This document shows positions 1 to 7,285 of a stretch of DNA of 64,000 nt, piece after piece. This stretch comes from Oleiharenicola sp. GTDB taxonomy: Bacteria > Verrucomicrobiota > Verrucomicrobiia > Opitutales > Opitutaceae. Numbering within the stretch: the first letter of the stretch is position 1; every line of letters starts with the position of its first letter. The notes below the pieces were generated by a model. That model ran no database searches, was not told where the DNA came from, and saw nothing but the letters and a program-made list of their open reading frames with translations. The stretch is taken from the NCBI GenBank assembly GCA_025363455.1, contig JANYDW010000037.1, forward strand, positions 1 through 64,000, given 5' to 3'. Position numbers and translations under genes: made by a program.

Positions 1-191
1 GCCAGTTGTTCCAGCTTCTTGCCGGCAATCTGCTTTTCGGTGGCGCTGGTCAGCTCCGATGCGATAACAGCCTGCAACTGCGCCCGCTGTTCCCGGTCGG
101 CGAGTTCCAGCAGCTCCAGTTCAATGCTGCGCCGCTCGCTCGCCGTCTGGGCCAGCGCCAGGCGGTCCTGCAAGACTTCCTTCTGCCCATC
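1..191 (-). CDS. Phage tail tape-measure-like fragment, fused in frame to radC
   Basis: This minus-strand segment is open to the window edge and continues in frame from the RadC piece. It reads DGQKEVLQDRLALAQTASER, then a charged helical run of the ELLELADREQRAQLQAVIAS type ending in KQIAGKKLEQL. That pattern of Leu, Glu and Arg heptads resembles the central helices of alphaproteobacterial phage tail-length tape-measure proteins. It bears no resemblance to the RadC catalytic core, which should follow at this point. The family call rests on pattern memory, so it is tentative. The seam falls at about 189-197. The fusion is most simply an assembly join; a genuine gene fusion cannot be excluded from sequence alone. 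Confidence 0.4.
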
Positions 192-767
192 GATGTCGGT
201 CGCCTGGAGTTCCAGCGCCCTGCGCACTACCTCGCGCGGGTAGACCGGGGTGTGGTTCACGGTGCCCTTGGCCTGGGCTTCATCGGCCAGCAGGCGGTTA
301 CGGGTATCGAGGAACAGCACGCGGAACTGCTCCACCCGCTCGCGCGCCATCACGGCGTTGAGATAGGTCATCAGCCGGTCCCAGTTGGACAGCACCGGGC
401 GCTCCATCACCTCGGCGCGGGCCAGCCGGAGCGCTGCCGCCTGCACCGTCTTGAGCGCGGCCGCCCCGGCCTCGCCCACCCCCTCGACGGCGCGCAGGTC
501 GTTCAGGGGTGCCGCGATGGCGTTGGCGAAGCTGCCGAACTTCTCCATCAGCGCCTTGGCGATCGGCTTGGTGTCCCGCCGCGGCAGGGCGAGGAACAGC
601 ACCATCTCAAGCAGCTCGTAGTCGGCGATGGCGTCCGGCCCCGCGGTGAGCAGGCGGGCGCGCATCCGCCCGCGATGCCCCTCCGACCCCACGCTGGAGG
701 CGGACTCAGGCGCTTCGGCCTCGAGCAGGCCGAGTTGGTCGGAAAATCCGGCGCGGCGCTTCACCAT
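192..767 (-). pseudogene. radC: RadC (JAB/MPN domain) DNA repair protein, 3' part replaced
   Basis: The minus strand encodes the N-terminal part of RadC. It contains the helix-hairpin-helix region (DYELLEMVLFLALPRRDTKP, then GVGEAGAAALKTVQ), then FRVLFLDTRNRLLADEAQ, GTVNHTPVYPREVVRRALEL and QATDI. In the family the next residues carry the JAMM metal motif (HNHPSGDP), and here they are absent because the reading frame passes into an unrelated helical segment near 192. The protein as encoded therefore lacks its metal-binding centre. The ATG at 767 (MVKRRAGF) is the most plausible start; the frame remains open upstream. RadC's cellular role is poorly defined. The high GC and the MARERVEQFRVLFLDT signature suggest an alphaproteobacterial source, unlike the rest of the window. 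Confidence 0.75.
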
Positions 768-865
768 ATCGGCGACACTGCCACGCGCTCCGCAGCACAC
801 GAAGTGAATCGCACGTGACGCGGCGGGTTTGACGGTGTTCCATGGCGTCAACACAGGAGGATCCG

Positions 866-1624
866 ATGCGCTTCGACGGCAAGACGGCGGTGGTGACGGG
901 GGCGGGTTCCGGCCTCGGGCGGGCGGTGGCTTTGGGCCTCGCGGCCGAAGGGGCGCGGCGCGTGGTGCTGCTTGACCGCGACGCGACGGGCCTCGCCGCG
1001 ACGGTGGCGCAGATCGCCGGCGGACCCCAGGTGATCTCCCTGGTGTGCGACGTCGCCGACCCCGCCGGGGTGGAGCGCGCCTGGAGCCATATCGACGGCA
1101 CGGTGGACATCCTCGTCACCGCCGCCGGCATAATCGGCCCCGCGGTGCCGGTCGATCAATGCCCGCCCGACGAGTTCGACCGCGTCTTCGCCGTCAACGT
1201 GCGCGGCACGTATCTGGCCGTGCGCGCCGCGATGCCGAAGCTGCGCAAGCCGGGTGCGGCGATCGTCGCCTTCGCCTCCACCGCCGGCATCGCCGGCTCC
1301 GCCGTGCTCGGCGCCTATAGCGCCAGCAAAGGCGCGGTGGTGATGATGACCAAAAGCCTCGCCCTCTCCCACGCCGCCGAGGGCATCCGTGTCAACTGCG
1401 TCTGCCCCGGCTCGATCGAGACCCCGATGCTGGAGGCCACTTTCGCCGCCGCAGGAGACGCAGCCGCCCAGGAAGCCCGCGCCGCGCTCTATCGCGCCCG
1501 CCACCCGCTCGGCCGCTTCGGCCGGGCCGACGAGGTGGCCGAAGCCGTGCTGTTCCTCGCCAGCGATGCCGCGAGCTACATGACCGGCGTGGCCTTGCCG
1601 GTGGATGGTGGGCGGCTGGCATGA
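866..1624 (+). CDS. Short-chain dehydrogenase/reductase (SDR) family oxidoreductase
   Basis: A classical SDR of 252 residues. The ATG at 866 is preceded at 856-860 by a strong AGGAGG-like site, which decides the start. The N-terminal TGAGSGLG motif binds the NAD(P) cofactor. NVRG at mid-protein, the serine in AFASTAG and the YSASK motif supply the catalytic Asn, Ser, Tyr and Lys. The C-terminal PVDGGRLA ending is typical. The substrate cannot be told from the sequence. The stop codon overlaps the ATG of the argininosuccinate lyase-like gene (ATGA), so the two were co-transcribed in their source genome. SDR plus lyase pairs of this kind occur in alphaproteobacterial catabolic operons (family knowledge, not proven here). 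Confidence 0.9.
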   Translation: MRFDGKTAVVTGAGSGLGRAVALGLAAEGARRVVLLDRDATGLAATVAQIAGGPQVISLVCDVADPAGVERAWSHIDGTVDILVTAAGIIGPAVPVDQCPPDEFDRVFAVNVRGTYLAVRAAMPKLRKPGAAIVAFASTAGIAGSAVLGAYSASKGAVVMMTKSLALSHAAEGIRVNCVCPGSIETPMLEATFAAAGDAAAQEARAALYRARHPLGRFGRADEVAEAVLFLASDAASYMTGVALPVDGGRLA

Positions 1625-1984
1625 GCGGCGCCCCTGAAGTCTCCGTCCGCGAGCGATTGAAGCTGCCGCCGGCCGAGCGGCTGATCGATGCCTATTTCGC
1701 GCCCAATCTCGCGCGCAGCCTGGCGCATGGCTTCGAAATCGAGATCTGGTCGCATCTCGCCCACGCCCTGATGCTGGTGCACCAGGGCATCATCGGCCCC
1801 GAGGATGCCGCCCGCCTGCGGGCCGCCCTGCTGGCGCTGGATGAAGCGGGGCCGCGGGCGCTCGGCATCGATGGCCGCCAGGAGGACCTCTACTCCTACA
1901 TCGAGCGCCACCTCACCCGCACTTTGGGCCCCGAGACCGGCGGGCGGCTGCACACCGGGCGCAGCAGGAACGACCTCCACACAC
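1621..1984 (+). pseudogene. Argininosuccinate lyase-like gene, 5' fragment only
   Basis: About 121 codons of an argininosuccinate lyase-family protein, which normally releases fumarate and is about 460 residues long. The fragment reads from MSGAPEVSVRERL through DLYSYIERHLTRTLG to GGRLHTGRSRNDLHT. The last stretch is the conserved first substrate-binding motif (GRxHTGRSRND). Family members continue with T(A/T)xRM. Here the homology stops exactly where a 20-bp perfect palindrome begins at 1984, and the remaining frame to 2199 is antisense of dus. The gene is therefore truncated to a quarter. It overlaps the upstream SDR stop by four bases. It may be a lyase paralogue used in catabolism rather than the arginine-pathway ArgH. 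Confidence 0.85.
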
Positions 1985-2019
1985 GCCCGACCGCGGTCGG
2001 GCGGGAGCCCGACCCTCCA
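1984..2019. repeat. Half of a palindromic repeat at the argH/dus junction
   Basis: A perfect 20-bp palindrome (CGCCCGACCGCGGTCGGGCG) lies at 1984-2003 and is followed by GGAGCCCGACCCTCC. The right-hand arm suggests a larger element of about 50 bp whose left arm is missing. In its place stands the argininosuccinate lyase sequence. On the dus side the repeat is read as coding sequence. Confidence 0.75.
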
Positions 2020-2765
2020 GCGAAGAGTTCCCGCGTCTGCCGGAAGATCCACGGGTTGCGGATGGCATGGCGACCGATCATGACGCCGGCGGCGCCGGTC
2101 TCGGTTAGGACGGTGGCGGCCTTGTCGGCCGAGGTGATATTGCCATTGGCGAGCACGGGACAGCGGACCGTGCGGGCCGCGTGGGCGATGAAGTCGTAGT
2201 GCACTTCGCTGCGGTAGCCCTCCTTGACGGTGCGGCCGTGGACGCTGAGCAGATCCACACCGTGCTTGTTGATCAGTTCGAGGACCCGCTGGTAATTCTC
2301 CGTCGAGTCAAAGCCGATGCGCATTTTGACCGTGAAGAGGCCGGGCACGGCGTCGCGGAGCGAGCCGATGAGTTCGTCAATCTTGGCCGGGTCGCGCAGG
2401 AGGCCGCCGCCGACGTTCTTCTTGTAGATCTTGGGGGCCGGGCAACCCATGTTCAGGTCGATGCCGGCGATGGGATATTTCAGCAGCTCCTTTACCGTGC
2501 GGACCATATGGGCGATTTCCTCGCCGATAAGCTGGGCGAAAACGGGGCGGCCGGTCTGGTTTTCGACGATCGAGCGGAGAATGTGCTTCTCGGGCCGGGA
2601 CTGGGCGTGGACGCGGAAGAACTCGGTGAAGAAATAATCCGGCGCGCCGTAGTGCGCCATCACGCGCATGAACGGCAGGTCCGTGACGTCTTGCATCGGG
2701 GCCAGCGCCGTGAGCGGCTGGCCGGGAGTGATACCGGGAGGAAGAGTTGTGGCGTTAAATGCCAT
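1986..2765 (-). pseudogene. dus: tRNA-dihydrouridine synthase, 3' end missing at a sequence join
   Basis: This encodes an FMN-dependent enzyme that reduces uridine to dihydrouridine in tRNA. The N-terminal APMQDVTDLPFM, the central GIDLNMGCPAPKI with the catalytic cysteine, VKMRIGF, LLSVHGRTVKEGY, PVLANGNI and GVMIGRHAIRNPWIF are all diagnostic. After RQTRELFAG the protein turns into GGSGSRPTAVG, which is the translation of a palindromic repeat at 1984-2019, and then into antisense argininosuccinate lyase. About 70-100 C-terminal residues (the tRNA-binding helical domain) are missing. The ATG at 2765 (MAFNATTLPPG) is preferred. An upstream ATG at 2807 lies inside a separate palindromic repeat, so that longer N-terminus is unlikely to be real. 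Confidence 0.85.
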
Positions 2766-2766
2766 T

Positions 2767-2820
2767 TGTAGGAGCCTGTTTACAGGCGAGGGTTGGGTCG
2801 CTTGCAAGCAAGCTCCTACA
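2767..2820. repeat. TGTAGGAGC palindromic repeat upstream of dus
   Basis: A 54-bp imperfect palindrome begins TGTAGGAGCCTGTTTACAGG and ends CTTGCAAGCAAGCTCCTACA. It contains two inner hairpins and matching outer arms. It sits directly between the bifunctional nuclease gene and the dus start codon and creates a spurious N-terminal extension for dus. A half copy of the same motif occurs at 21570. Confidence 0.8.
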
Positions 2821-2831
2821 CCGGAAGAGAC

Positions 2832-3302
2832 CTACGCTTCCCCCTCGTCCTTGGGCTCGTCCTTCTGCTGCTTCAGGACGCGCTCAAGGATCTCGGTCAT
2901 GTCCTCCACGACGTCGAAGACCTTGCGGGCGACGAAAATCGGGCGCTTCTGCTGCAGGGCGAGGACGATCGAGTCGCTCGGGCGCGCGTCGAGCTCGAGG
3001 AACTTGCGGCCGAGTTCGTTCTGCATGTGCAGGATAATGCGCGCGAAATAGGTGCCCTCGTTGACGTCGTTGATGATGATGCGCTCGAGGCTGATCTCGA
3101 AGCCCATCAGCAAGTGGCCGATCAGGTCATGGGTGAGCGGGCGCTCCTTCTTGACGCCGTTGATCGTCATTGAGATCGCGCTGCCGACGCTGGGGTCCAC
3201 GTAGATGACAAAGGTCTTGTCATCGTTGCCGAGGAACACGGCGCAGCCATTGGCCGTGGGCATCAGGCCCTTGATGGTGACTTCGACGATATCAGCGGAC
3301 AT
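2832..3302 (-). CDS. Bifunctional nuclease family protein (DUF151)
   Basis: A 156-residue protein of the bifunctional nuclease (DNase/RNase) domain family. Characteristic segments are GCAVFLGNDDKTFVIYVDPSVG near the N-terminus, LTHDLIGHLLMGFEISLERI in the middle, then YFARIIL and ELDARPSDSIVLALQQKRPI, where the DARPSD motif is the family hallmark. The C-terminal 25 residues are acidic and lysine-rich (QQKDEPKDEGEA). The ATG at 3302 (MSADIVEV) is chosen because residues upstream of it match no family member and run towards a palindromic repeat. The name derives from a plant homologue; the physiological role in bacteria is uncertain. It lies just upstream of dus on the same strand. Confidence 0.85.
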   Translation of the reverse strand: MSADIVEVTIKGLMPTANGCAVFLGNDDKTFVIYVDPSVGSAISMTINGVKKERPLTHDLIGHLLMGFEISLERIIINDVNEGTYFARIILHMQNELGRKFLELDARPSDSIVLALQQKRPIFVARKVFDVVEDMTEILERVLKQQKDEPKDEGEA

Positions 3303-3344
3303 GGGGGCTAAGTTGCGTGGATTGTGTCGAAGTTCAAGCGACCA

Positions 3345-3442
3345 ACACACCCCGGCGCAGCGCGCCACCCCTCTTCATAGAGGGGAGTCAAGACAGTGTC
3401 GGCTGAGGTCCCCTCTTGAGAGGGGTGCCCCAAGGGCGGGGT
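3345..3442. repeat. CACCCC/AGAGGGG palindromic repeat
   Basis: Two nested inverted repeats separate lpxI from the nuclease gene. The inner arms are ACCCCTCTTCATAGAGGGGA near 3367-3387 and TCCCCTCTTGAGAGGGGTGC near 3408-3428. The outer arms are CACCCCGGCGC near 3345 and GGGCGGGGTTTG near 3434. It has no coding potential. Confidence 0.65.
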
Positions 3443-3477
3443 TTGTAAAGCGGGCATTCGACGGAGCATTCCTGTTT

Positions 3478-4317
3478 TCAGAACCCGTGCAGCGCGATGC
3501 CGAGAGCCTTGGCCTGCTTCAGGACGGCGGGCTTCTCGAGGATGATGACTTTGCCGGCCTCGAGGGCGGCGGCGGCGATGCCAGCCTCGTGCATGGTCTG
3601 GAGGGTGCGCAGGCCGAAAACCGGCACGTCGAATCGGAAGTCCTGCCGGGCCTTGACGGTCTTCACGAAGAGGGTCTCGTCGGTCTTGAACGTGCCCGCG
3701 CGGCGGAGCATGTCGTCGGTGCCCTCGAAGGCCTCGACCGCGAGGACGGTGCCCTTGCGCACGACGCAGCCCTGGCCGATGTCGAGGCGGGCCATCTCGC
3801 GGGCGATGTGGATGCCGTGGTCGAGATATTCCTGGTCCGTCGGCAGCTTCGGGCCGGCCATGTTTCCAAGGGCGGCGAGCTGGTCGTCGATGAAGGCCCG
3901 GGCATCAAGAAGGGTGACGCCCAGCTCCTCGATCTCGGTGGCGATGGCACCGAAGATGGTCTCGGCGTTGCGGCGTTTGAGTGAAAAGAGGATCGAGGCG
4001 GCTTTGAGGTCGGGGGTGAGGCCGTGGAAGAGTTTCTTGGGTTTCACCTGGCCGGCCATCAAGGCGTAGCCCGCGTCGAATTCCTTGAGCGCGTCGAGCA
4101 TCTTGCCGATCTGGCCAACATTGATCGAAACGCGTTCGTTTGTCGGAAAGCTGGCGATTAACCCGGCCTCGGTCTCATCGTCCATGGCAATCAGCCGGAC
4201 CGGCACCCCAGCAGCGCGGATGGCGGCCGCGGTGATGACCGGATAACTGCCGCGGCCGGCGATCAGGGCGACGGGTCGCTTCGGGTCAAAGTTGGGTGGA
4301 AGGAAGGCGGACGGCAC
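3478..4317 (-). CDS. lpxI: UDP-2,3-diacylglucosamine pyrophosphatase LpxI
   Basis: LpxI cleaves UDP-2,3-diacylglucosamine to lipid X and UMP in lipid A synthesis and replaces LpxH in organisms that lack it. The protein opens with RPVALIAGRGSYPVITAAAIR, continues with ALMAGQVKPKKLF, LLDARAFIDDQL, and DIGQGCVVRKGTVLAVEAFEGTDDM, and ends with AGKVIILEKPAVLKQAKALG. These are the two halves of the LpxI fold with its conserved GQ(V/C)VV and EGTD motifs. The GTG at 4317 gives 279 residues, the usual family length. An ATG at 4410 would add residues encoded by the GCTGAAAAG repeat array and is less likely. It implies a Gram-negative outer membrane with lipid A. Confidence 0.88.
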   Translation of the reverse strand: MPSAFLPPNFDPKRPVALIAGRGSYPVITAAAIRAAGVPVRLIAMDDETEAGLIASFPTNERVSINVGQIGKMLDALKEFDAGYALMAGQVKPKKLFHGLTPDLKAASILFSLKRRNAETIFGAIATEIEELGVTLLDARAFIDDQLAALGNMAGPKLPTDQEYLDHGIHIAREMARLDIGQGCVVRKGTVLAVEAFEGTDDMLRRAGTFKTDETLFVKTVKARQDFRFDVPVFGLRTLQTMHEAGIAAAALEAGKVIILEKPAVLKQAKALGIALHGF

Positions 4318-4321
4318 GGGG

Positions 4322-4476
4322 AGAGAAAAGGCTGAAAAGCTGAAAAGCGGAACGGCTGAAATGGGCCGCGACCGCAGGACACAAAAGCCAGCGAAGGAAT
4401 CCCGGCGCAAGGATGTTATCCGTTGGTCGGACTTCCGGTTCAGTCATTCAGCTTTTCAGACATTCAGCCCTTCAGC
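4322..4476. repeat. GCTGAAAAG short-repeat array in inverted arrangement
   Basis: Tandem GCTGAAAAGCTGAAAAGCGG units at 4330-4360 face complementary units (CATTCAGCTTTTCAGACATTC and relatives) at 4444-4475. The arrangement would fold as one long stem. It fills the space between lpxI and the wzc-like gene. Its left arm gives lpxI an apparent 31-codon N-terminal extension. Confidence 0.6.
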
Positions 4477-6652
4477 TCTGCGAACCGTAGTATTTCTTGT
4501 AGCTGCGATAGTACCGGTAATTGCTGTAATACTCTATCCGGCGCGGCGACAGGCCATTGAGTACGATGCCGAGCAGCTCGTTTTTCCCTTCCCGAAGCTG
4601 CTTGATGTAAAGCCGGATGTGTTTCCGATACGCGCGATTGAAGCGACAGACGTAGATGACCTCATCGGTGCGCTCGGAGATCAGCAGGGAATCGGTGACC
4701 GCACCCATCGGCGGTGAGTCGACGACAATCAGGTCGAAGTGTTGCTTCATGGCCTCGATGAACTGACCGAAGACGGGGTTCTCGAGGAGTTCAGTCGGGC
4801 TCTTGGACCGGCCGCCGGAGCGGAGGAGGTAAAGGTTGTCCTCGGCCTTGACCAGACCGAGGGCGGCGTCTGTGAAGGGGTCGGCGGGGATCTTGGCGCC
4901 GGCTTCGAACCAGGCAATGAGACCCGCCTCGTTGGTGAGCTTGAAATGGCGGTGCAGCATCGGGCGGCGCATGTCGCAATCCATGATGAGGACGCGCTTG
5001 CCGTGGCGGGCGAAGGAGGCGGCGAGATTGCAGCTGATCATCGTCTTGCCCTCGCCGGGAATCGTGCTCGTGACGAGGATCGCCTTGGGAAAGTCGAGCT
5101 TGGACTGGATCTTGACGGCACTGTAGATGCTGAGGAAGGCCTCGGAGCCCGGAGAGCTCTTGTTGCTGTTGACGAGGGAATGCTTCTCGGTGTCCGGCAC
5201 GTCGCCAAGCTCGGGGATGATGCCGAGGAGGGTGGTGCCGATGAAACCCTCGATGTCCCAAGCGCTCTTCACCCGGTCGTCGATAAAGCTCAGACCGATG
5301 GCGACGGCGGCGAAGACGAGCAGGCCGAGACCTACGCTGGTTTTGATGATGTTGCGGATATTGGGCGTGTAGGGCGAGCCGGCGGGAGAGGCGCGATCGA
5401 GTGGCTTCACGGGGACCTTCTCCAGGTTCTTGGAGGTGGTCGTCTCGTTGAGGCGATCGAGGATCTTGATGTAGGCGGCCTTGGCGACCTGCGCCTGGTT
5501 CTCGAGGCTCTTGAAGTCGACGGAGAGTTCGCCGAGACGCAGCTGACCCTGCTCGGCCTCCTTGTATTCCTTGGTGTAGGAGGCCTCGGTTTCCTTGAGC
5601 TTCTCGTATTGGGTGCGCAGGTCGGAAATGGACTGATCGACATCCTGCTTGATCTGGGCGGTGACTACATCAATCGAGCTCGCGAGGTTTAGCATCTTGG
5701 GGTGACGCTCCAGGTAGCGCTCGCTCAGGACGGACTGCTGGTTGTTGAGCTGGGCCAGCTGGGTCTTCAGGGTAGCGATGTTGCCGTAGGCGGAAATATA
5801 TCCTATCTCGAGAAGGTTGCCGTTCACCTTCTGCATCCGCTCGATCTGGCCGAGGAGGTTCTCAGTCTCAATGCGGTTCAGCCGGGCCGAAGTCAGGGTG
5901 GTATTGATGGCGCGCAGCCGTTCGCTGATGATATTGATGCTGTTGTCGAGGGAAACGAGGTTGTTCTTGCGACGGTAGTCCTGGAGCTTCTGTTCGGCGG
6001 CCTCGGATTCGTGGCGCAATTCCTCGGCGCGAGTGCGGAGGTAATCGACGGCGTACTCGTTCTTTCCTCCGACGTTCTCGAGCAGGTAACGCATGAACTG
6101 ATCGACATAGCGGTTGGCGATCAGGGCGGCACCCTCGGCGTCGCGATGGGTGACGGAAATATTAAGCAGGAAACTGTTGCGAATGGATTGCGGCGTCATG
6201 TTGCCGAGCAGGTAGGCGACTGGCGGCGGGCTGGCCCCCGGGGCGAGATCCTTGAGGTAGGGCCGCTGGAGGATCTTGATCTCGTCCGGCGTCAGCGACT
6301 GGGCGACCATCGTACGCAAGCGGCCGCTCGTGAGAATCTGGATGTAGGTGTTGAGGTCGACCTCGGAGCGGATGGAGGTGTCGACCACCTGTTCGCTGAC
6401 GACCACGCGTTCCGGGCGTTCAAACTGCATCGTCGCCGTGCTCGAAAACATTTCAGTCTCCTGCGCATTGTAGTAGCCCACGGAAAGAGCCACGAGGAGG
6501 GCCACGGGGAGAGCGATCCAGAGGCGTTCCCGAAGGATGATGTAATAGTCCCGCAGCGACCGGCGCTCCACGACCTGATTGTCATTGCCATGCATCGAGG
6601 GGCCGCCGGAACGGTCCGGGGCGGTCGAGGGCAGGAAGTCCGATGCAGCCAT
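4472..6652 (-). CDS. Polysaccharide co-polymerase / bacterial tyrosine autokinase (Wzc-like)
   Basis: A 726-residue inner-membrane protein that controls chain length and export of an exopolysaccharide. The N-terminal Wzz domain begins after the first membrane segment (LWIALPVALLVALSVGYY, about residues 43-60). A long periplasmic coiled-coil region follows (about 180-400), then the second membrane segment (TSVGLGLLVFAAVAIGLSFI, near 440). The cytoplasmic kinase has Walker A (STIPGEGKTM), Walker A' (VLIMDCDMRRP) and Walker B (FDLIVVDSPP). The last 20 residues hold a dense tyrosine cluster with eight Tyr, the autophosphorylation tail of BY-kinases. It is last in a minus-strand operon, 12 bases after the Wza-like exporter. 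No glycosyltransferases are present in this window, so the polymer cannot be named. Confidence 0.93.
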   Translation of the reverse strand: MAASDFLPSTAPDRSGGPSMHGNDNQVVERRSLRDYYIILRERLWIALPVALLVALSVGYYNAQETEMFSSTATMQFERPERVVVSEQVVDTSIRSEVDLNTYIQILTSGRLRTMVAQSLTPDEIKILQRPYLKDLAPGASPPPVAYLLGNMTPQSIRNSFLLNISVTHRDAEGAALIANRYVDQFMRYLLENVGGKNEYAVDYLRTRAEELRHESEAAEQKLQDYRRKNNLVSLDNSINIISERLRAINTTLTSARLNRIETENLLGQIERMQKVNGNLLEIGYISAYGNIATLKTQLAQLNNQQSVLSERYLERHPKMLNLASSIDVVTAQIKQDVDQSISDLRTQYEKLKETEASYTKEYKEAEQGQLRLGELSVDFKSLENQAQVAKAAYIKILDRLNETTTSKNLEKVPVKPLDRASPAGSPYTPNIRNIIKTSVGLGLLVFAAVAIGLSFIDDRVKSAWDIEGFIGTTLLGIIPELGDVPDTEKHSLVNSNKSSPGSEAFLSIYSAVKIQSKLDFPKAILVTSTIPGEGKTMISCNLAASFARHGKRVLIMDCDMRRPMLHRHFKLTNEAGLIAWFEAGAKIPADPFTDAALGLVKAEDNLYLLRSGGRSKSPTELLENPVFGQFIEAMKQHFDLIVVDSPPMGAVTDSLLISERTDEVIYVCRFNRAYRKHIRLYIKQLREGKNELLGIVLNGLSPRRIEYYSNYRYYRSYKKYYGSQS

Positions 6653-6664
6653 GGGTCGGAGAAC

Positions 6665-7276
6665 TCAGATCAGGCGCTCAGGCACGTAGACAATGTCACC
6701 AGGTTGGAGCAGAAGGGCGGAATCATCAGTTTTGGAGTCTTTCTTGCCTCTGATTACACTATCAACGTCCACTGTGAAGACTTTCTTGGTGCCGTCGGGT
6801 AGGAGCCGGGTGACGGTCACCGCCGAACCCTTGCCGATATCGGTGATGCCGCCCGCCTTGGTGACCAGCTCGACCACGGTCAGGGTGGACTCGATGGGGA
6901 GCGTATAGCGGCCGGCGTTGCGGATCTGGCCTTGGATGGATACCTCGCGCGGGGCGTACTCCTCGACACTGACGGAGACCTGCGGGTTGCGCAGAAAGCG
7001 GCCGTCCTTGTAGGCGTTTTCAATGACCGCCTGCGCCTCGATGACCGTCAGGCCGCCGATGTTAATCTCGCCAATAAGCGGCAGGTTCACCCGGCCACGG
7101 GCGTCGATGCGCGTAAGGCTGGCGAGGTCTTCCTCCTGATAGACGGAAATCCTGACCCGGTCGGCCAGGGCGAGCGTGTGGATGTAGTTCTTCTTGGCCC
7201 CGGTGCCCTGGGCGCCAGCGACCCCGGCCAGATTGATGGAGAACAGCAGAAAAAGCAGCAGGCGGGCGTGTTTCAT
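6665..7276 (-). CDS. Polysaccharide export protein (Wza/KpsD-like)
   Basis: A 203-residue secreted protein with a clear signal peptide (MKHARLLLFLLFSINLAGVAGAQ). The mature part starts with the Poly_export domain (HTLALADRVRISVYQEEDLASL, then INLPLIGEINIGGLT-like residues). One SLBB domain follows (REVSIQGQIRNAGRYTLP and VTKAGGITDIGKGSAV). It ends with LLLQPGDIVYVPERLI, the usual family ending. It is shorter than E. coli Wza (about 380 residues), lacks the C-terminal outer-membrane helix, and has no lipobox. It may therefore cooperate with the neighbouring beta-barrel protein to cross the outer membrane. That partnership is an inference from gene order. Confidence 0.9.
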   Translation of the reverse strand: MKHARLLLFLLFSINLAGVAGAQGTGAKKNYIHTLALADRVRISVYQEEDLASLTRIDARGRVNLPLIGEINIGGLTVIEAQAVIENAYKDGRFLRNPQVSVSVEEYAPREVSIQGQIRNAGRYTLPIESTLTVVELVTKAGGITDIGKGSAVTVTRLLPDGTKKVFTVDVDSVIRGKKDSKTDDSALLLQPGDIVYVPERLI

Positions 7277-7285
7277 GGGGTGAAA

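Noticed and set aside
6-818. A long plus-strand open frame of 270 codons
   Set aside because: It is antisense to the RadC reading, which has clear conserved motifs on the minus strand; the plus-strand translation has no family pattern.
1896-1985. C-terminal 30 residues of the extended Dus frame
   Set aside because: They are antisense of the argininosuccinate lyase fragment and arise from the sequence join, not from a real Dus terminus.
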